DNA of 64,000 nucleotides, taken from Nilaparvata lugens (Eukaryota > Arthropoda > Insecta > Hemiptera > Delphacidae). The position numbers and the translations under genes are program-made. Where the stretch lies: positions 47,285,858 to 47,349,857 of the forward strand of contig NC_052508.1 of the NCBI RefSeq assembly GCF_014356525.2. The letters are read 5' to 3'. The notes under the pieces are model-generated. The model saw nothing but the letters and a program-made list of their open reading frames with translations. It had not been told where the DNA came from and ran no database searches. Positions 1-13,100 of this stretch are shown here, piece by piece. Positions within the stretch are counted from its first letter, which is position 1, and every line of letters begins with the position of its first letter.

Positions 1-560
1 ATTATCACATAAATGTTTAAGTGAAAACGTTGGGTGCAAACCTACTGCCATGGGGAGACAAATAAATTTATGAAAAGCTTGATAGCTTGAATAGTGATCT
101 GGATATCTGTTACACGTTTTTAGTTCAAGAAGTTATCTTACTCACTTATTTTTGGGTATTTTCAGAAATCAAGAGAAATAGCCCACCAAATTTCCTACAC
201 GAATACAGTGTAAGTTGTAATATAATAGCCACAGTACATACGTACTGTATAGTACAGTACCTGTACGTTTTTACCGTATAATTATATAATAGAACGCTTT
301 ATTAAAACCAGTCATAACTTCCTTGTTTTCGGATATTTTAGAAAACGGGACTTACGTTTAAAGAATTTGGGGTCGCTGAATCCATATCCGAAATCAGAAT
401 CTTTCTATCTTCATTTTCAAGAAAGATAGATTTTGAGATAATTGGCAGAAGCAGCCAGTTATAATTAATGACTAGAAAGTTAGTAAAACTAAAAGATTGA
501 TACACCATATCAAAGCAATTAAATACAAGTCAAGCCTTAATTGCATTTTTCATAAAATTT
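1..560. other. Unannotated AT-rich DNA
   Basis: No recognisable coding sequence, RNA gene or repeat structure. The short open frames have no recognisable motifs and are of the length expected by chance in AT-rich DNA. Confidence 0.5.
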
Positions 561-570
561 GTCGATTTTT

Positions 571-1178
571 GTCGATCCGTCTAGCCGGGGGGCTCCGCCT
601 CCTGGAACCCCGACTGGATCGTCCAAAAATGAGATCAGCGGGCTCGCTTCGCTCGCCTGCATGTAGACCTCAGCGGAACCTCTGTACCGAATTTGAACGT
701 ATTATGTCAATTTGATCTCGAAAAACACCTGCTACTATATCGGCGTATCTTTGGCGAACAAAATTCTTCCACCTCAGCTAAACCTGTGTACTGATTTTTT
801 TAAAAATATATTCCCATCAATTATTGAAAAAGGTGAGGTATCACAGAAAAGCTGAGAAAACGCTAATTATGGGCGTATCTTAGGCGTTATTTCAAATTCC
901 TTCTAACACAACATTATTGCACCCCAGCTGAGCTTCTGTAGTAAATTTGAACATTTTCTGTTTATTTGTTCTCGATAAAGCTGAGAAAACGCTAAAAAAA
1001 CGCAGATTTTGGGCGTATCTTTGGAAATTCCGATCTTATTGCGCCTCTAAAGGGCCAACTGAACACACCTACCAAATTTGTTATGTGACATTTTTATCAT
1101 ATGTTAGGACGATCCAGTCGGGGGTCCAGACTAAACGTCTGGCTAAACGGATATGGCGAGCGAAGCGACCCTGACGGC
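571..1178. repeat. Repeat block with GC-rich inverted ends and about 129-bp imperfect tandem units
   Basis: The GC-rich stretch 571-626 reappears inverted at 1107-1152, sharing the string GGACGATCCAGTCGGGG followed by TCCAG. Next to each is an inverted pair of GCGAGCGAAGCG-type sequence (about 644-660 and 1154-1168). Between them are imperfect tandem units: GCTGAGAAAACGCTAA followed by GGGCGTATCTT occurs at 851 and again at 980, with a weaker third GGCGTATCTTTGGCG near 742. CCAGCTGA or CCAACTGA followed by ACCAAATTT-like sequence recurs near 671, 923, 1050 and 1592. The block reads as a dispersed repeat element of unknown superfamily. No transposase is visible. Confidence 0.6.
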
Positions 1179-1250
1179 TAGTAATATAATATTCCCAGGA
1201 ATAGCTCTGATTGAAGTAGCAGTACCCAATCAATTTTTCCGCGATAAATC

Positions 1251-1316
1251 AGGACCTCCTAAATAGGTATTTAGAAGGTACTGGATAAATTGGTATTTAG
1301 GAGGTCCTGGATAAAA
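1251..1316. repeat. 15-bp perfect inverted repeat overlapping a 27-bp tandem duplication
   Basis: AGGACCTCCTAAATA (1251-1265) is repeated as its exact reverse complement at 1294-1308, so the strand can form a hairpin with a loop of about 28 nt. The segment GGTATTTAG..GGATAAA also occurs twice in tandem with a 27-bp period (1266-1292 and 1293-1316). Just downstream, TCAACTT..TGCCAACCT is repeated with a period near 31 bp (about 1336-1386). Confidence 0.7.
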
Positions 1317-1574
1317 TATGCATTTCACTCTTCAACTTGGTGCCAACCTAACAAAGTCAACTCAACTTAATGCCAACCTGACAAAATTTTTAATTTAGTT
1401 ACCAGAACAACTGTTTCGAAGAGGTACTCTCTCTAGATTAAAGTTCTATATTAACATATGGTATGGACATTTCAATTATAATAATAAGATATTGGAATAA
1501 GAAGAATATACATGCTAAAAGACGAAATTTAAACCCTTAAAAACCACCCTTAGAGTTAAAATATCGCCAAAAGA

Positions 1575-1736
1575 TTTCTCAGTGCGTCTCTTAAGTGCCA
1601 ACTGAACATACCTACCAAATTTGAACGTTTTTGGTCCGGTAGATTTTTAGTTCTGCGAGTGAGTGAGTGAGTGAGTCAGTGAGTGAGTCAGTCAGTCAGT
1701 CAGTGAGTGAGTGCCATTTCGCTTTTATATATATAT
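1575..1736 (+). repeat. Dispersed-repeat 3' tail with GTGA/GTCA microsatellite
   Basis: The sequence runs CCAACTGAACATACCTACCAAATTTGAACG, then GGTCCGGTAG, then a GAGT/CAGT run at 1657-1713, then CGCTTTTATATATATA. This layout (ACCAAATTT, a GTCC-type box, a 4-bp microsatellite, an AT-rich end) is shared with other repeats in this window (near 31.2, 34.6 and 45.6 kb) and resembles widespread arthropod repeat tails. The element's superfamily cannot be read from this tail. Confidence 0.55.
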
Positions 1737-1764
1737 GGATAAAAAATTATAATTAACATTTTAT

Positions 1765-1935
1765 GATTTTTTTATATTGCGGATGATGCCCTCATGACCT
1801 TTTTGCTTGTAAGTGGGTAATGTGAGGTGCGTTGATGAATTAATTAAATAATCAAACGTCCTTGCCTTTTGGAGGGATTCGAACCCACGAACTAGGCGAT
1901 GCTAGCAGACCGAAGAACAAACCGGCCAGCTGAAT
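1765..1935 (-). mobile_element. Probable tRNA-derived SINE
   Basis: On the minus strand the sequence has a tRNA-like head: an A-box-like TGGCCGGTTTG near position 8 and a perfect B box GGTTCGAATCCC at the expected spacing. The T-stem around it still pairs at 4 of 5 positions. A non-tRNA body of about 95 bp follows, running through CATCATCCGCAATA into an A-rich tail (AAAAAAATCATAAAA). Head, body and A-rich tail are the SINE layout. No clear target-site duplication was found. A decayed tRNA pseudogene is the alternative. Confidence 0.5.
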
Positions 1936-4640
1936 TTCATTCTAAAATTTATAGCTTCCTTTCAATTCATGACATACCGGAGTTATTGATGGGTTCAATT
2001 ATGATTCAGAATCTTGTTAGTTTGTAACATACCTGGATTCTGATTCATAGTGAAATCTAACTTTTTGAACACATTCATTTCGATGTACATTCAAGCTCGA
2101 GTTGTAACTTGTCAAGTCATTCCTCATAACTTGCTATTTGTTCCGTCGAACCATGGTTACTAATCAATTTGAAACCACAGATTCATAGCCTTTTTTGTTT
2201 TGAATAACTAGATGTTAATATTCAAGACAAATAACACGGCACAAGAGAGTCAGTAAGAAACCTCATTTATTTGCTAATAATCAAAAACTTCTGTCAATCT
2301 ACAATTCAAAGTGTCAAACATTGTACAGAAAGGTAAAATGAATGGAAAGATAAATAGGGAAAGAGAATAAAAAGTATGGAGAACTATTGCGAAACCACCT
2401 CTTATTTGAGTTGTTCCACGATAAGTCTGTGTGCCAAGGAAATTTATCCAGGAAACTTCAGAAATTTGATGCAAGCAGATCGTCAGCGTTGAACGAACCA
2501 GAGGAAAAAGAGAAGTCGTTTCAGGGTAAAAAGTAAGAAGAACGAGAAAGATAAGAATAAAGTTCTTGGAAGGGAAATTGGGTGGTTCAGTCAAGAAGGA
2601 AACATGAAAGGAGAAAGGGAGTTGAGAAGCGAATCATTGAAAGAAGAATCTCAGCAGAATTGATAGTCGCACCTCTCGATAAAAGGAATAGGAGAAATTG
2701 ATATTATTCTCAATTCAACAGCCTTTACCTTTTTCTTTCTTTACCTTTTCAGTCTGCTTTTCAGTTGGATTGTTCCATCATCGCAGCTCTCAGCTTTGGC
2801 ATACTTTCAAATAGAAAATACCTGTTTTCCTGTTAGTACAGGAAAGTTTCTAACGGAAATATTATAATACTGTAATCGTGTAATCAGCCAGCTAAGTAAC
2901 AATAATGGAAATTAAATTTTTTGTCATTGATTGTGAATCATTCTCATTGAACCTTGTAAACCATGTATATCTCTCTCATCTATGGCATCTCCTCCACATT
3001 GGGGTCCAACAAACAAGATGGGATTCTAGATTGATTAATTTCAAGTCGCTGAAGAACGATTGATGTGCACAGAGACACACAATGGCGGAAAATTGATAGA
3101 AAACATACTTAGTTATTTGAAATAGAGTCGCATGATTGGAGTTGAGCCGATACAGATCAAAACAAAAACAGGAAAATCGATGTCTGCGAGTGAGAAAGCA
3201 AGCAACTCCCTTCTCACCCTCTCAAAACTCGACAGGGTATTTGTCTCAATCTTTGGGTCGTTTTGAATCTCTTGAAGTGAGCGTTCAACTAAAAATAACA
3301 CCGGGATTGATGGAACTCTACTACGAAATATCACAGTATTGAGTGTTCGAATGCGGTTTTGATTGATTGATATTACGTTAGTCTTTAAATACTCGAGCAA
3401 GAATGTTATCAAACATTTGAACAGTAATTCTCTGGTATAACACAGGAGCCTCAATTCGTATAAACCGCTCAATGGAGTCACTAAAATCACTCAGATTGTC
3501 GTCAATATTGTAAGCCACCCATAAAGCAGAGGATGTGACAAGTGACATTCATTTTGAGAGGTGTTACCTTACTGTAACAGCGTCACCAGCTCAATGAATG
3601 CATCGACACCTAGACCAGGGACTATTCTGCAGTTTGTTACTCCGTGGAATAAAATGTTGATGTTGTAGAATACTTCAAAACCTATTTTCTGTAGTTCAAA
3701 CAACATAAAATCCTACCGATGTTGACAACTGTGCTCTTTCAGTTGGTTTCGGGTGCATCAATGAATTGTAAGGACATCGCAGGGGTGTAATGTGTAATGT
3801 TGATACTATAATGTTTAATGCTAATATTGTAAGTGGTGAATTGTGTCTGCCTGGTCAGAAGAGGAAATTTTTTCGAGATAAAATAGTATGTGTCACTTTT
3901 GCAACCTATTAAAATACTTTGAACACATTATTTTTGAGTAGCGATACATTCCAGGATTTCAATCAATTTGGTAAATGCATTTTTTCAACTGGGGAAAATC
4001 CATTACTCTACGGGTTCAAAAATCATATCAAGTGAGATGAAGTTATCTTGAATTTTTAGAAGTTTTCACTTCTATTCCACTTATCAATACGAATAAGATG
4101 TTTTCATTTTAAAACATTCGAATGAGTCCCTGAGTTTCTGGTCGCCAATTCGAATCCCAATAAACTAAACATGTTCCAATACCATCTCTTTTTTGCGTTC
4201 AGAACTCTACTGTATAGTTAATTCAAAGTTTGAACTTTTCAATTGATTTCAACCTTTTTAGAAGTATTTTCTAATTCAAAATATGTTTTTTATGTTTGTT
4301 TTGGATTGTAAATTGGAGTGTAACTAGACAATGTGAAAGTGAAATATAACCTAGAAGAGCATTGGAACTGTTGTATAATTATTGACGATTGTAACCGTTC
4401 TGGGCTTAAGCATGTGGTAATTCTCTAGAAGTTGTATGATTCTGAATGATTGAATAAATAAATAAATGAATCCTGGGAAACTGATGCTTACTTATTAATC
4501 ATTTCATATAATTCATGTACGTTCGAGGAAAAGCTTAGTGGGCATCTTCCAAAGAAATATCAACTCTAAATTTCGACTTCAATTTTTCCTCATGTATGAT
4601 GATGAAGTGATTTGCAGAGGAGTGTGAATTTATTACAGAG
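1936..4640. other. Unannotated AT-rich DNA
   Basis: Only short open frames without recognisable domains, including a 106-residue minus-strand frame at 2274-2594 and a 125-residue one at 3113-3490. AATAAATAAATAAATGAATC at about 4451-4472 could be the A-rich end of an old retroelement, but nothing upstream of it is recognisable. Confidence 0.45.
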
Positions 4641-5200
4641 CTTTGTACAACAGTCTATCCGTTGGAGGCTATGGGTGAGGAGGCTGTGTGAGTTGAATGA
4701 GGGTGTTGAGTGTTGAGTGTTGAGTGAGGCAACACGGACCCACGTGTTGTCGCCATCAGCTTGCTTCATTTCCGATTTTCTCGGGCTGACAACGAGCGAT
4801 TTGCTGCGCTACAAGTGATGGGACAAGTATTGCTCGGGGGGAGGGAGCTTCCTGCTTGCAGCAAGCTGCTGCTGCAGTGTCTATACAACACTACATAGCA
4901 GCACAGTAACTATATACTGACAGCATAGCATTACATACATAGCGCACTGGAGCGCATGCGCGTGTAACAGACGCTCATGGCACAATTGAAGGTCATCATG
5001 CAAGGCTATAAAGTCAAAAACGACCAACGACCCGGCGCGGAAGAACGCTACCCCTCCCCTCCTCACAGCCAGACTCTGTACATGGGTCCCCGAGTACACC
5101 AGACAGGCTAGGGGTACCCCCGTACCCCACCCCTCCACCACACAGGCTGATGCGTATGTAAAGTAAGGCTATGTACATTACCCCCCCCCCCCGAAGACCA
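4641..5200. other. GC-richer non-coding block with a poly-C run
   Basis: Composition is visibly richer in G and C than the flanks. It holds a TGTTGAG tandem heptamer (about 4701-4726), a CTGCTGCTGCAG palindromic patch near 4867-4879, and a run of 12 C at 5181-5192. The 86-residue minus-strand frame at 4881-5141 has no recognisable motif. This could be a promoter-proximal region of an unseen gene, but no initiator, exon or splice structure could be supported. Confidence 0.35.
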
Positions 5201-7784
5201 ACTGTCTACTCAAAACTTCACATAACAAGCCTCCTGCTATATGTACATTGTTCGTAAGCTATGTATCGTTAAGCCACCAGCATAACTGTGTATCGGGTCA
5301 TACATTACCTGCAAAATTGGAAATATTGTCGAGGAATTTTCAATTGTGGATAAAAAATTTTGAATGTAACTCATTATTATACAGCTTTTAATGCTTATTG
5401 AGTGCGACTTAGTTATTCAATTTGGTTTTCAATCTTATAAATTTCACTTTTTTAGATGTGTCACTACCAAAATTTGGAAGAGAAAATAAAACAAGTATTG
5501 CCTTAGTACCAATGCTTTGAGATCCGTATCATTTGTAACATGAATAAATAAATGAATTGCAATCGAGTTTATAAAACTAATAGGCAATTTAGAGCGTGAA
5601 ACAATTTCTGTTTCAAGTTGACAAAATGAAGTCTATTCAAGCGCTAAAGGTGTAACAGGTAATACTTTGGCTACCTGAAGAATTGTTGGAAAGATTGTGA
5701 TATCGAAAAGTTACTGAAGAACTGTATAATCAGTCTCTATTCACATATCTAAACTGTTATACTATCAGTTATAGAAACTGATTATGCATCGAAAATTTAC
5801 TGATGAAATGTGATCAGTCATTCCCATCGAAAATTTACAGACAGTTTTCCACAGTGATGAACATTAGAGTTTGATTCATTTCTATTAATTTTATAGAATT
5901 TACATTTGATTAGAGTTCAAATAATCATCTCGTCTCTCCTAGTGGAAAGAGAATTCTTTTTCTACAATACTACTGAATATGACTTCTATTATCACTCCAA
6001 TATTTTCTTCTACAATTCTACCGAATGCTTTTCAAGATACCGTTAAGCGTTCGAACGGACAGTTGGTAAAATTCGAGATTAGTATGGAACATGTTCATCT
6101 TGTAAATACTGTATTCAAATACCTAAAAATATGATGGCACCACCCACAAATATTCGAGTGACAACTGCTACGCCAAGTTTGTGGAACAGTTCTCATTAAA
6201 TTTAATGTAAGATATTTTTTAATACGTGTAGGCTACAAGCTCATATATGAATACTCTCCTATTCTGATAAGCTGCTGAATCCTGATTTTATTAGTCTGTA
6301 TTTTATGATGCAACAGGGCCCTGCAAATAGCCTTTTGTCTGCAGCTGAAGACGGTTAGTAAAAGACGATCTCTTTCTCTTCCAATCTCTCTCCGTCTCTC
6401 TGATAATCTCTCCTTCCTGAAGGAGTCTCCAAGTGACAAGACTGACAGCCACAGAAAAAGGCCGGAAAATTGTAATTTTAACTCTGCCGGGGAAAATTGC
6501 GACAATTTTGTCTCGATACAAGTGGTGTCTGTGGTAGATAGTGATTGAGTGCAAGATTACCCAAGCAACGCAGTGTTGAAGGTCAAGTCAGATAACTATA
6601 ACACCAATCGAACATCCTTGAATGTCACTTGATGTACATTCATGTACCATTCACTTCATTTACCGGATAGTGAAAAGCTAGCTTTTTTCCCAGAAGTTAT
6701 GTAAACGGGCTGATGGACTTCCAGTCAATTGTATCAAAGATTTGATAAATGAAATATATAATGATCAGAATAATGATGAGAATCATAAAAATTGTTGAGA
6801 TGATCAGAATCATAGGATAGATTTGAAAGTGACTCATACAAAAATAAGGGATTTATTCAGATTGGGGAACAAGGAGTGAACGACGGGGGACTGGAGCATT
6901 TGTATCAAGTTTGGTGATAGGACTGACTAGAATAGAATGTTAGAAAGATAGATATGGAGTGACAACTGTCACATCAAGGCAGTGTGGAAACTGTTCTCAT
7001 TTAGTGATGGGGGTCCATCCTCCCACGTAATCATGGTATTTTTTGAATGACCCCACATATTGTTGTACTCATTCCAGTCTTCTTCATAGCTAGTACATAA
7101 TCTTGTGGAATAACTGTATAACTAGTTATAGTAGGTGTGAAATTTGGCAAGTGAATGATAATAAATCCACCCGATATCAAGGGTTTTTATCACTGTTTCA
7201 GATCATGAAGTGAATAAATAAAATGACTTTTATCGATGTGTGAGTGTGTAGGAGTCTTAAGATATGGTTTGAATAGATGTTCAATGCAGCTATGTAATGA
7301 GAATGACACTTTTATTGGGCAGGAGTGTGGGTCTAAGAAGAAGTCAGTTATCATTTAAATAATGTCTTGAGGTGTATCATTTTCACTATGTAAACGTGGC
7401 TGGATACTAAAGTTAGCGAACGTGCATAAAAGTCCAGTTACTGGCTGGCGAAATCGTGTAAGGAATAATATGCCTGATGCTAAACTAAAACTGGCCACAG
7501 TAATAAACTAACAATGGAGCAAATTGTAGGCAGTAATCTGAGCAACGGAACACGCGTTTATGACTGCTGTAAAGAGAGAAGAGGGAAGAGGAAGAGGATA
7601 ACTAAGAGAGAGAAAAAAGTAGTACCGAGAAATAGAATTATAGCTTATGAAGCTTATTTGATACTGTTTATTCAATATTGTGATGGATGGGTCTTATCAC
7701 TCTACTGTATGTTAAATATGTATTTTTGGAATTGCGATAAATGGGAGTGATTCATGAAGAACCTATTTGATTTAGAAGACTAAC
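5201..7784. other. Unannotated AT-rich DNA
   Basis: Nothing recognisable on either strand. Short frames at 6233-6554 and 7514-7750 lack domain motifs. Confidence 0.45.
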
Positions 7785-7933
7785 CCTAGGTTGCACAAAA
7801 GTCTGTTAACTTCTAATCCCGATTAAATGCTACAAGAACCATTCAGAGAAGCTTTCAAAAAAACCTTCTCTGATAAGTTCTCGTGGAATTTATTTCTGAA
7901 TGAAATTTCACAAGCTTTTGTGCAACTGGGCCT
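7785..7933. mobile_element. MITE-like inverted-repeat element, copy 1
   Basis: The ends are inverted copies: GGTTGCACAAAAG on the left and CTTTTGTGCAACTGGGCC on the right. Inner parts also pair loosely: AGAACCATTCAGAGAAG is followed by CTTCTCTGATAAGTTCTCGTG. The element is about 149 bp, non-coding and hairpin-forming. A second copy with the same ends lies at 35907-36043. It resembles a short non-autonomous element that I believe is common in hemipteran genomes; that attribution is from memory. Confidence 0.7.
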
Positions 7934-9639
7934 GAAGCATTGAAAATATTGAAAGGAACATGAAGTTCAAAATAAAAATCTTTCACGCCCCGAAATCCTC
8001 CCCATAATCTGGGGTTTCCAAAACCGAAATTGATGATGCGGTAGAAGAAAAATAGATAGGTGAAAATAATGTGCAGAGTGCAGTCAAATTGAATGAAATT
8101 CATAACAGTTAAAATTGAACTGTACTTTCGGCACAGACCGGTTGAAATTAGCACACAGAACCGTAGGCTTCAATCCCAGAGTAAAGAAGTTCAACTAGTA
8201 TTCCGTATTTGAAAAGTCTTAATTGAAAACATTATCAATAAATTGTATCATGCTGAGTTGAGGAACTGGTTCTATGGCGTACTTTTGAGAGTTACAGCCT
8301 TTGAAATATAACATTTGAAATAAATTTAAAAATTCAACTCTTAGAAACAGGATCTTCTTCGCTAGAAAGAAGACACAGTAGATTATTTATTAAATCATCT
8401 CCAATGGAGGTCATAAATTATCTAACTCATTGTTGTGATGAACGAGTGCACCAAAACAGTCTTCTGTTTTCCCCATTACTACAAAATAAACTGATACATT
8501 TATTTTTGAGAATCCTGGTGAGTCATTACATTTTATACAAAATATCTTCACCGCAGTAATAGAATACTGTTGATGGAAATGTGGAATATCATATTCAACT
8601 CATAAATATAATAATTCAAGAACAATTTCAGCTGCTGAAAAACTTCTATAGTGTAGATGTGAAAAAAGACCAGAGTGAAATGCAAGAGTACTCCAGACAT
8701 CATTACACGATATTATTATTATAATGTTCTACCTTTTTCGACGTAATGACCGCGTTGAAAAAAAGCAGAAATGCTCGCGCGCTAAATGGGATGAAAAATG
8801 CAGAGCCCGTTCCAAAAGAATAAGTTTTATTTCCATACTACTCATTTCCACAGAACAAAGTTCCATTGTATATTTCTTGAAGGCATCGAGAGTTTTTCAC
8901 TTCACTTTTTTCCAAGAGATTTTCTCCGCTCTCTACAACAATAACCATGCTATTTTGTCTGCATTTTCCAAAGTATCATAATAGAAGATTTTTCACAGCG
9001 ATAAAATACTCTTGTTGAAAATCCACCCCAACTCTTCAACTGACTTCTGTTCAAAAACTTCTTACCTTTCGTTCTAGTGACAGGCTGCTGTTCTGGTTTC
9101 TCCGTATGGTATGCGTTCAGTGGCTTTTTGAATGGAACACCATGTATTTTTAAATGTATTGCTGTTATGAGCTGCAATGCAATTATCCTCTTCTATGTAA
9201 TAGACTTTTGTTCGAAGACTGATTTGCCAAGATGGAAGTTCTCATTTTGAGATGTTAATTATTGTACATCATCATTCAAAGAGTAAATTTCTATTGAATC
9301 TATACGGAGAACTGGAAGGAGCTTCCAACTCTCCAAGTAAAAATAAGAAACAAAGTAAGAAACAAATGTCATTAAAGAGTTTATCATACTTTACATCCCC
9401 ATGCTCAGCATTTTTATTATTTTATGAATGGCATAATATTGATATAGCATATTTATATTAATATTTATTTTCTATGCACCGTTGGATACAATTGAATTTT
9501 ATGTATGGTTAATATAATAAACCATAATTGAATGCTAGGGGTATTCCCAATTTTTAACCAGACCAGCTAAGAGCATTTATGTACATTTTCTAGGACTACA
9601 TGTGGTCATAGTCTCATTTATTATTTATAATGTGTTCTT
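7934..9639. other. Unannotated AT-rich DNA
   Basis: No supported gene. The frames at 7855-8154, 8724-8981 and 8950-9177 are short, without recognisable domains, and overlap on opposite strands. Confidence 0.45.
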
Positions 9640-10125
9640 ATTCTTAATGTGCCTGCCTGCTCCCAGGCTTTGGCTACCATGGTGGCTAGCTTCACCCTAT
9701 CCACAGCTGCACGGAACAATTCCGCGGTGTTGTTCATGGAGAACCAGGCTCTCAAATTGTTAGCCATGAAATCCTTCTTCTGCCAACCCTTCCCCTTCCT
9801 ATTACTTTCCCTCGCAATATGCCCTGTAGGAGATCATAAAGGTGTGAGTTTCTCATAATATGCCCCAAGTACTGCAACTTTCTCACTTTTATACTATTCA
9901 GGGGCTCTCTTCCTTTACCCATTCTTCTGAGAATTTTGGCATTAGTCACACGATCCATCCATGAAACCCTCAAAATCCTCCTATACAGCCACATCTCATA
10001 CGCCTCCAACCTTTTTGATGCAGCTTCTGTCACTGTACATGACTCGACCCCATACACCAATACCGAAAAAAAATGTCAGCAGCAACATTCTAACTTTAGT
10101 ATTCAACCCCAGATCTCTACTTTTG
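9640..10125 (-). pseudogene. LINE reverse-transcriptase C-terminal fragment (broken)
   Basis: Read on the minus strand, the sequence matches the C-terminal, post-polymerase part of an insect non-LTR retrotransposon ORF2. In order it shows VFKSRDLGLNTKVR, then VLVYGVESCTVTEAASKRLE, then EMWLYRRILRVSWMDRVTNA, then KVRKLQYLGHIMRN, then GRGRVGRRRISWL. After the last motif the frame hits TGA, but the homologous ending NNLRAWF..ELFRAAVDRV continues in another frame (about 9650-9760), so a single-base frameshift sits near 9765-9775. The long first frame covers 9752-10060, and homology extends upstream of its first Met. The endonuclease and polymerase domains are absent, so this is a 5'-truncated dead copy. 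The clade is uncertain. Plus-strand frames at 9649, 9936 and 9961 are antisense shadows. Confidence 0.85.
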
Positions 10126-13100
10126 AAGACTGTGTTAATGAATTCAACCACCTGGAAAATTCATCCAAACTGTGGTGGTGCACCATTACAACCAAGCCAG
10201 GATATGTGTTACCGCTACAAGAATTCTAGGCTATCTACGAGAATGCTATCTATGATATTGTGGTGCTCTTCCTGGGGGAGTCACTCTCACCTCCAAGGAT
10301 AGGACAACACACGTAGGGTGATGTAATGCTGTATTTAAATGCCTCACGTTGGGCCGGCAAATCATGTGGAGCGGTATTTGATGGCTTCACACATGTAGGG
10401 TGAATCTTGCACTGAGTCAGTGGTGTAGTGGCTATAAATTTTGCAATGGCGTGTGAGGACGCTGAGTGAACACCAGACTGATTGACTCACTACAAGACTC
10501 AATACAATTGTCGGAATCGCGGGAGGCCTAAACGCTCGCTCACCCTTGATTCTTCTAATGACAGATTGTATAACGATGAAATTTTTATAAGTAGTGTAGC
10601 GGACGCTAAACACTGAATACGGATACCTTAAAATTATTACCTGTGAAGAATGAGCATACAAAATCATACAGGTCGAGCAAAAATCCCGATGTAGCTAATT
10701 TACGGGATTGCGTCTCTAATAAGTTCTGAAGGATTAAAATACGGTATTTGAACCCAATATCGTTCAGAATATACTTCGAGAACAGAGTCTTGTCGGGTTT
10801 TAAGCTCTATTGTAGGAATTTATATGATCTATGGCTGCCTCTGCTGTACAATTGATGAGTTCGCTCCAAATTCGAGGTAGGTAACAGATAAAAGCTGATA
10901 TATGAGCAGGTAAGGACAAAGAATAAATATCTCGATCTGACCCCACTCGCTACATCCACTTAGACCTGTTCCAATATCCAGCTTGATTCAATTATTCCAA
11001 TGATCGTATTCGATCGGTTCTTGATAATATAGAACGTATCAGACACAATAATTGACAGGCTTAAGAAATAATCGAACTCAGAAAGCGAATTAACAAAACT
11101 GAAATATATTACAATAAAATATGTAATCATACAGTGTAGATTCAGAATTTGATTTACAGGTTGATAATAATTTAGCATTAACAGAAGGAATTAAAAATGT
11201 TCTTGTGCTTGCATGATACCATGCGTGATTCAACAGAATTTTACAATTGATAAAATTGAACAGTTTTGAAAAAATAGTGAAAAAATGAATTATAGAAAAT
11301 ATTTTTTAAAATGCTCGGGTCGTGGTTCAGGCAGCGGAGGATAGTTAATCAACTACAAATTCTTATAAACTCAATATGAATAAATTTTAGGCTCTTAATA
11401 ACTAAAAGCGCTTGTCGGCGTGGCCAATAATTTAACGAAGAAAAATTTATGTTTTTCTGCACTGAAATATTTTCGAAGCGTAGATTGGGGCCCCTTATGA
11501 CTTATAACTCACGTGAAATTCCTTGGTCGTCGTGGTTTTCTTCTTTAGATCAAAAAATCGTTTGATCGGCGGCAATCCAGGCTTCGGTTTCAGCACGTGG
11601 GGAAGTTTAATTTAAATATCTCCTTCACCGAATTAATTAAGGGATAGTTTACTTTAAGCTTTTAAATTTATCGATTGATGAAAACAGAAATTTATAAAGA
11701 ACAAATAGATTGGCCTAAAATATCGGCTCACAAATAGAACATTTAAAAATCGAACAAGAAATTTTACAAATAGGTCTTTGGTAACTATGAAAGAGATCTA
11801 CACGGTAAGGATTTCAAAAGGGAAGTGCTCTCTTTTCTCTAAGCTTTTAGGCTAGACCTTGCTTCTCGGAATCTCAATGTAATAATTTGCATAAAAATTT
11901 GCCATTGGTAGAACGCTTGTGACGTAAACATGACGTCAGTGGCAAGCAGTAGAATACAATTCCTTTAATTACAATAATAATTTAATTTATGTAATTCCTA
12001 AAACTGCTTAATCTTATAGACATAGTTCATCTCATACAATGTACATGTGCTAGTGTAACTGATAAGGCAGGGTTGTTGTCTGATAATAGATTAACATGTG
12101 TTGCTTTCAAACGATCACCGTCTTGGTGCTATTTCTATGCACTGTGATTGGTTTAGACCTACCAAAGAGATTTAATTACCATGTGGTTCAGTTGAATTAA
12201 ATTATTAATAAATTAATATTCTTGTACAATTTTGACTAGGTTTGAGATTGTTATAATTAATTTCTGCCATTTTATCGATAATATAATTTCATGCTATGAC
12301 CTATTTAGTTACAATAAGACCTGACATACAACATAATTTCTTAAATAATAAATAATTTCAACGATAACACATACATTTTATTTTTTTATTTTGAAATTCT
12401 TGATCCTTTATTGATAGTTTTATAATTTTTAGGAATGATATTTTACCTTGCATGAGAACCGGTATGATATTTGACAATGCTTTGAATCAGTCAGCTGCGT
12501 TCGAACTGTTTTTAAAAACATCTGATCGATAGTAAACAAAGTGTAACCTCAAAATCAGTGAGCAATTCGTAAATAATTTGTGCTTTATTCGCAAAATAAT
12601 TATAATTTTATTGAATAATTTTCCTAGAAAAATATTCAGTACAGAACGGTACTCTTATCTAATATACAGTTATTGATAAGTAAGCTTTATCGCTCGGTCG
12701 CTAACTATTCCTTTAGCAAATTCTTTCATTTTAAAAGGTAATCACAATTTTTCTCTCTTTCCATGAGATCTATTTGAAAGATTCATCACAATATCTTGGC
12801 TATCTATTAAGAATCTCGAGTTATGCCATAAGTTATTTCAATGTAATAGAAGTACTTTAAGGAAATAACAGGTGAGATAGGTGACAGAAAATGCAGGTTT
12901 GAGTCTGCTAACTTCACCTACTCTCATTTTACTATTTAATACTTGTATTTACTGTTTACGATTCACTATCTTCGTATTCATGTGCTCTATGTATGAAGTG
13001 TTAAGTTACTATTTCGTATTATAGATATTGAAGACATTGTAAAAGCAAATTCAGAATGAGATTAGGTATGGCGTATAATAATTTGATGAGCGGCTTTATT

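Noticed and set aside
4451..4472. ATAAATAAATAAAT-type tails (also near 5540, 7205 and 60699) as further LINE ends
   Set aside because: No coding remnant, 3' hairpin or target duplication was found next to them.
4881..5141. 86-residue minus-strand frame in GC-rich DNA
   Set aside because: No domain or splice support. Open because of composition.
9649..10302. Plus-strand frames of 69 to 113 residues
   Set aside because: Antisense to the minus-strand LINE reverse-transcriptase fragment, which has recognisable family motifs.
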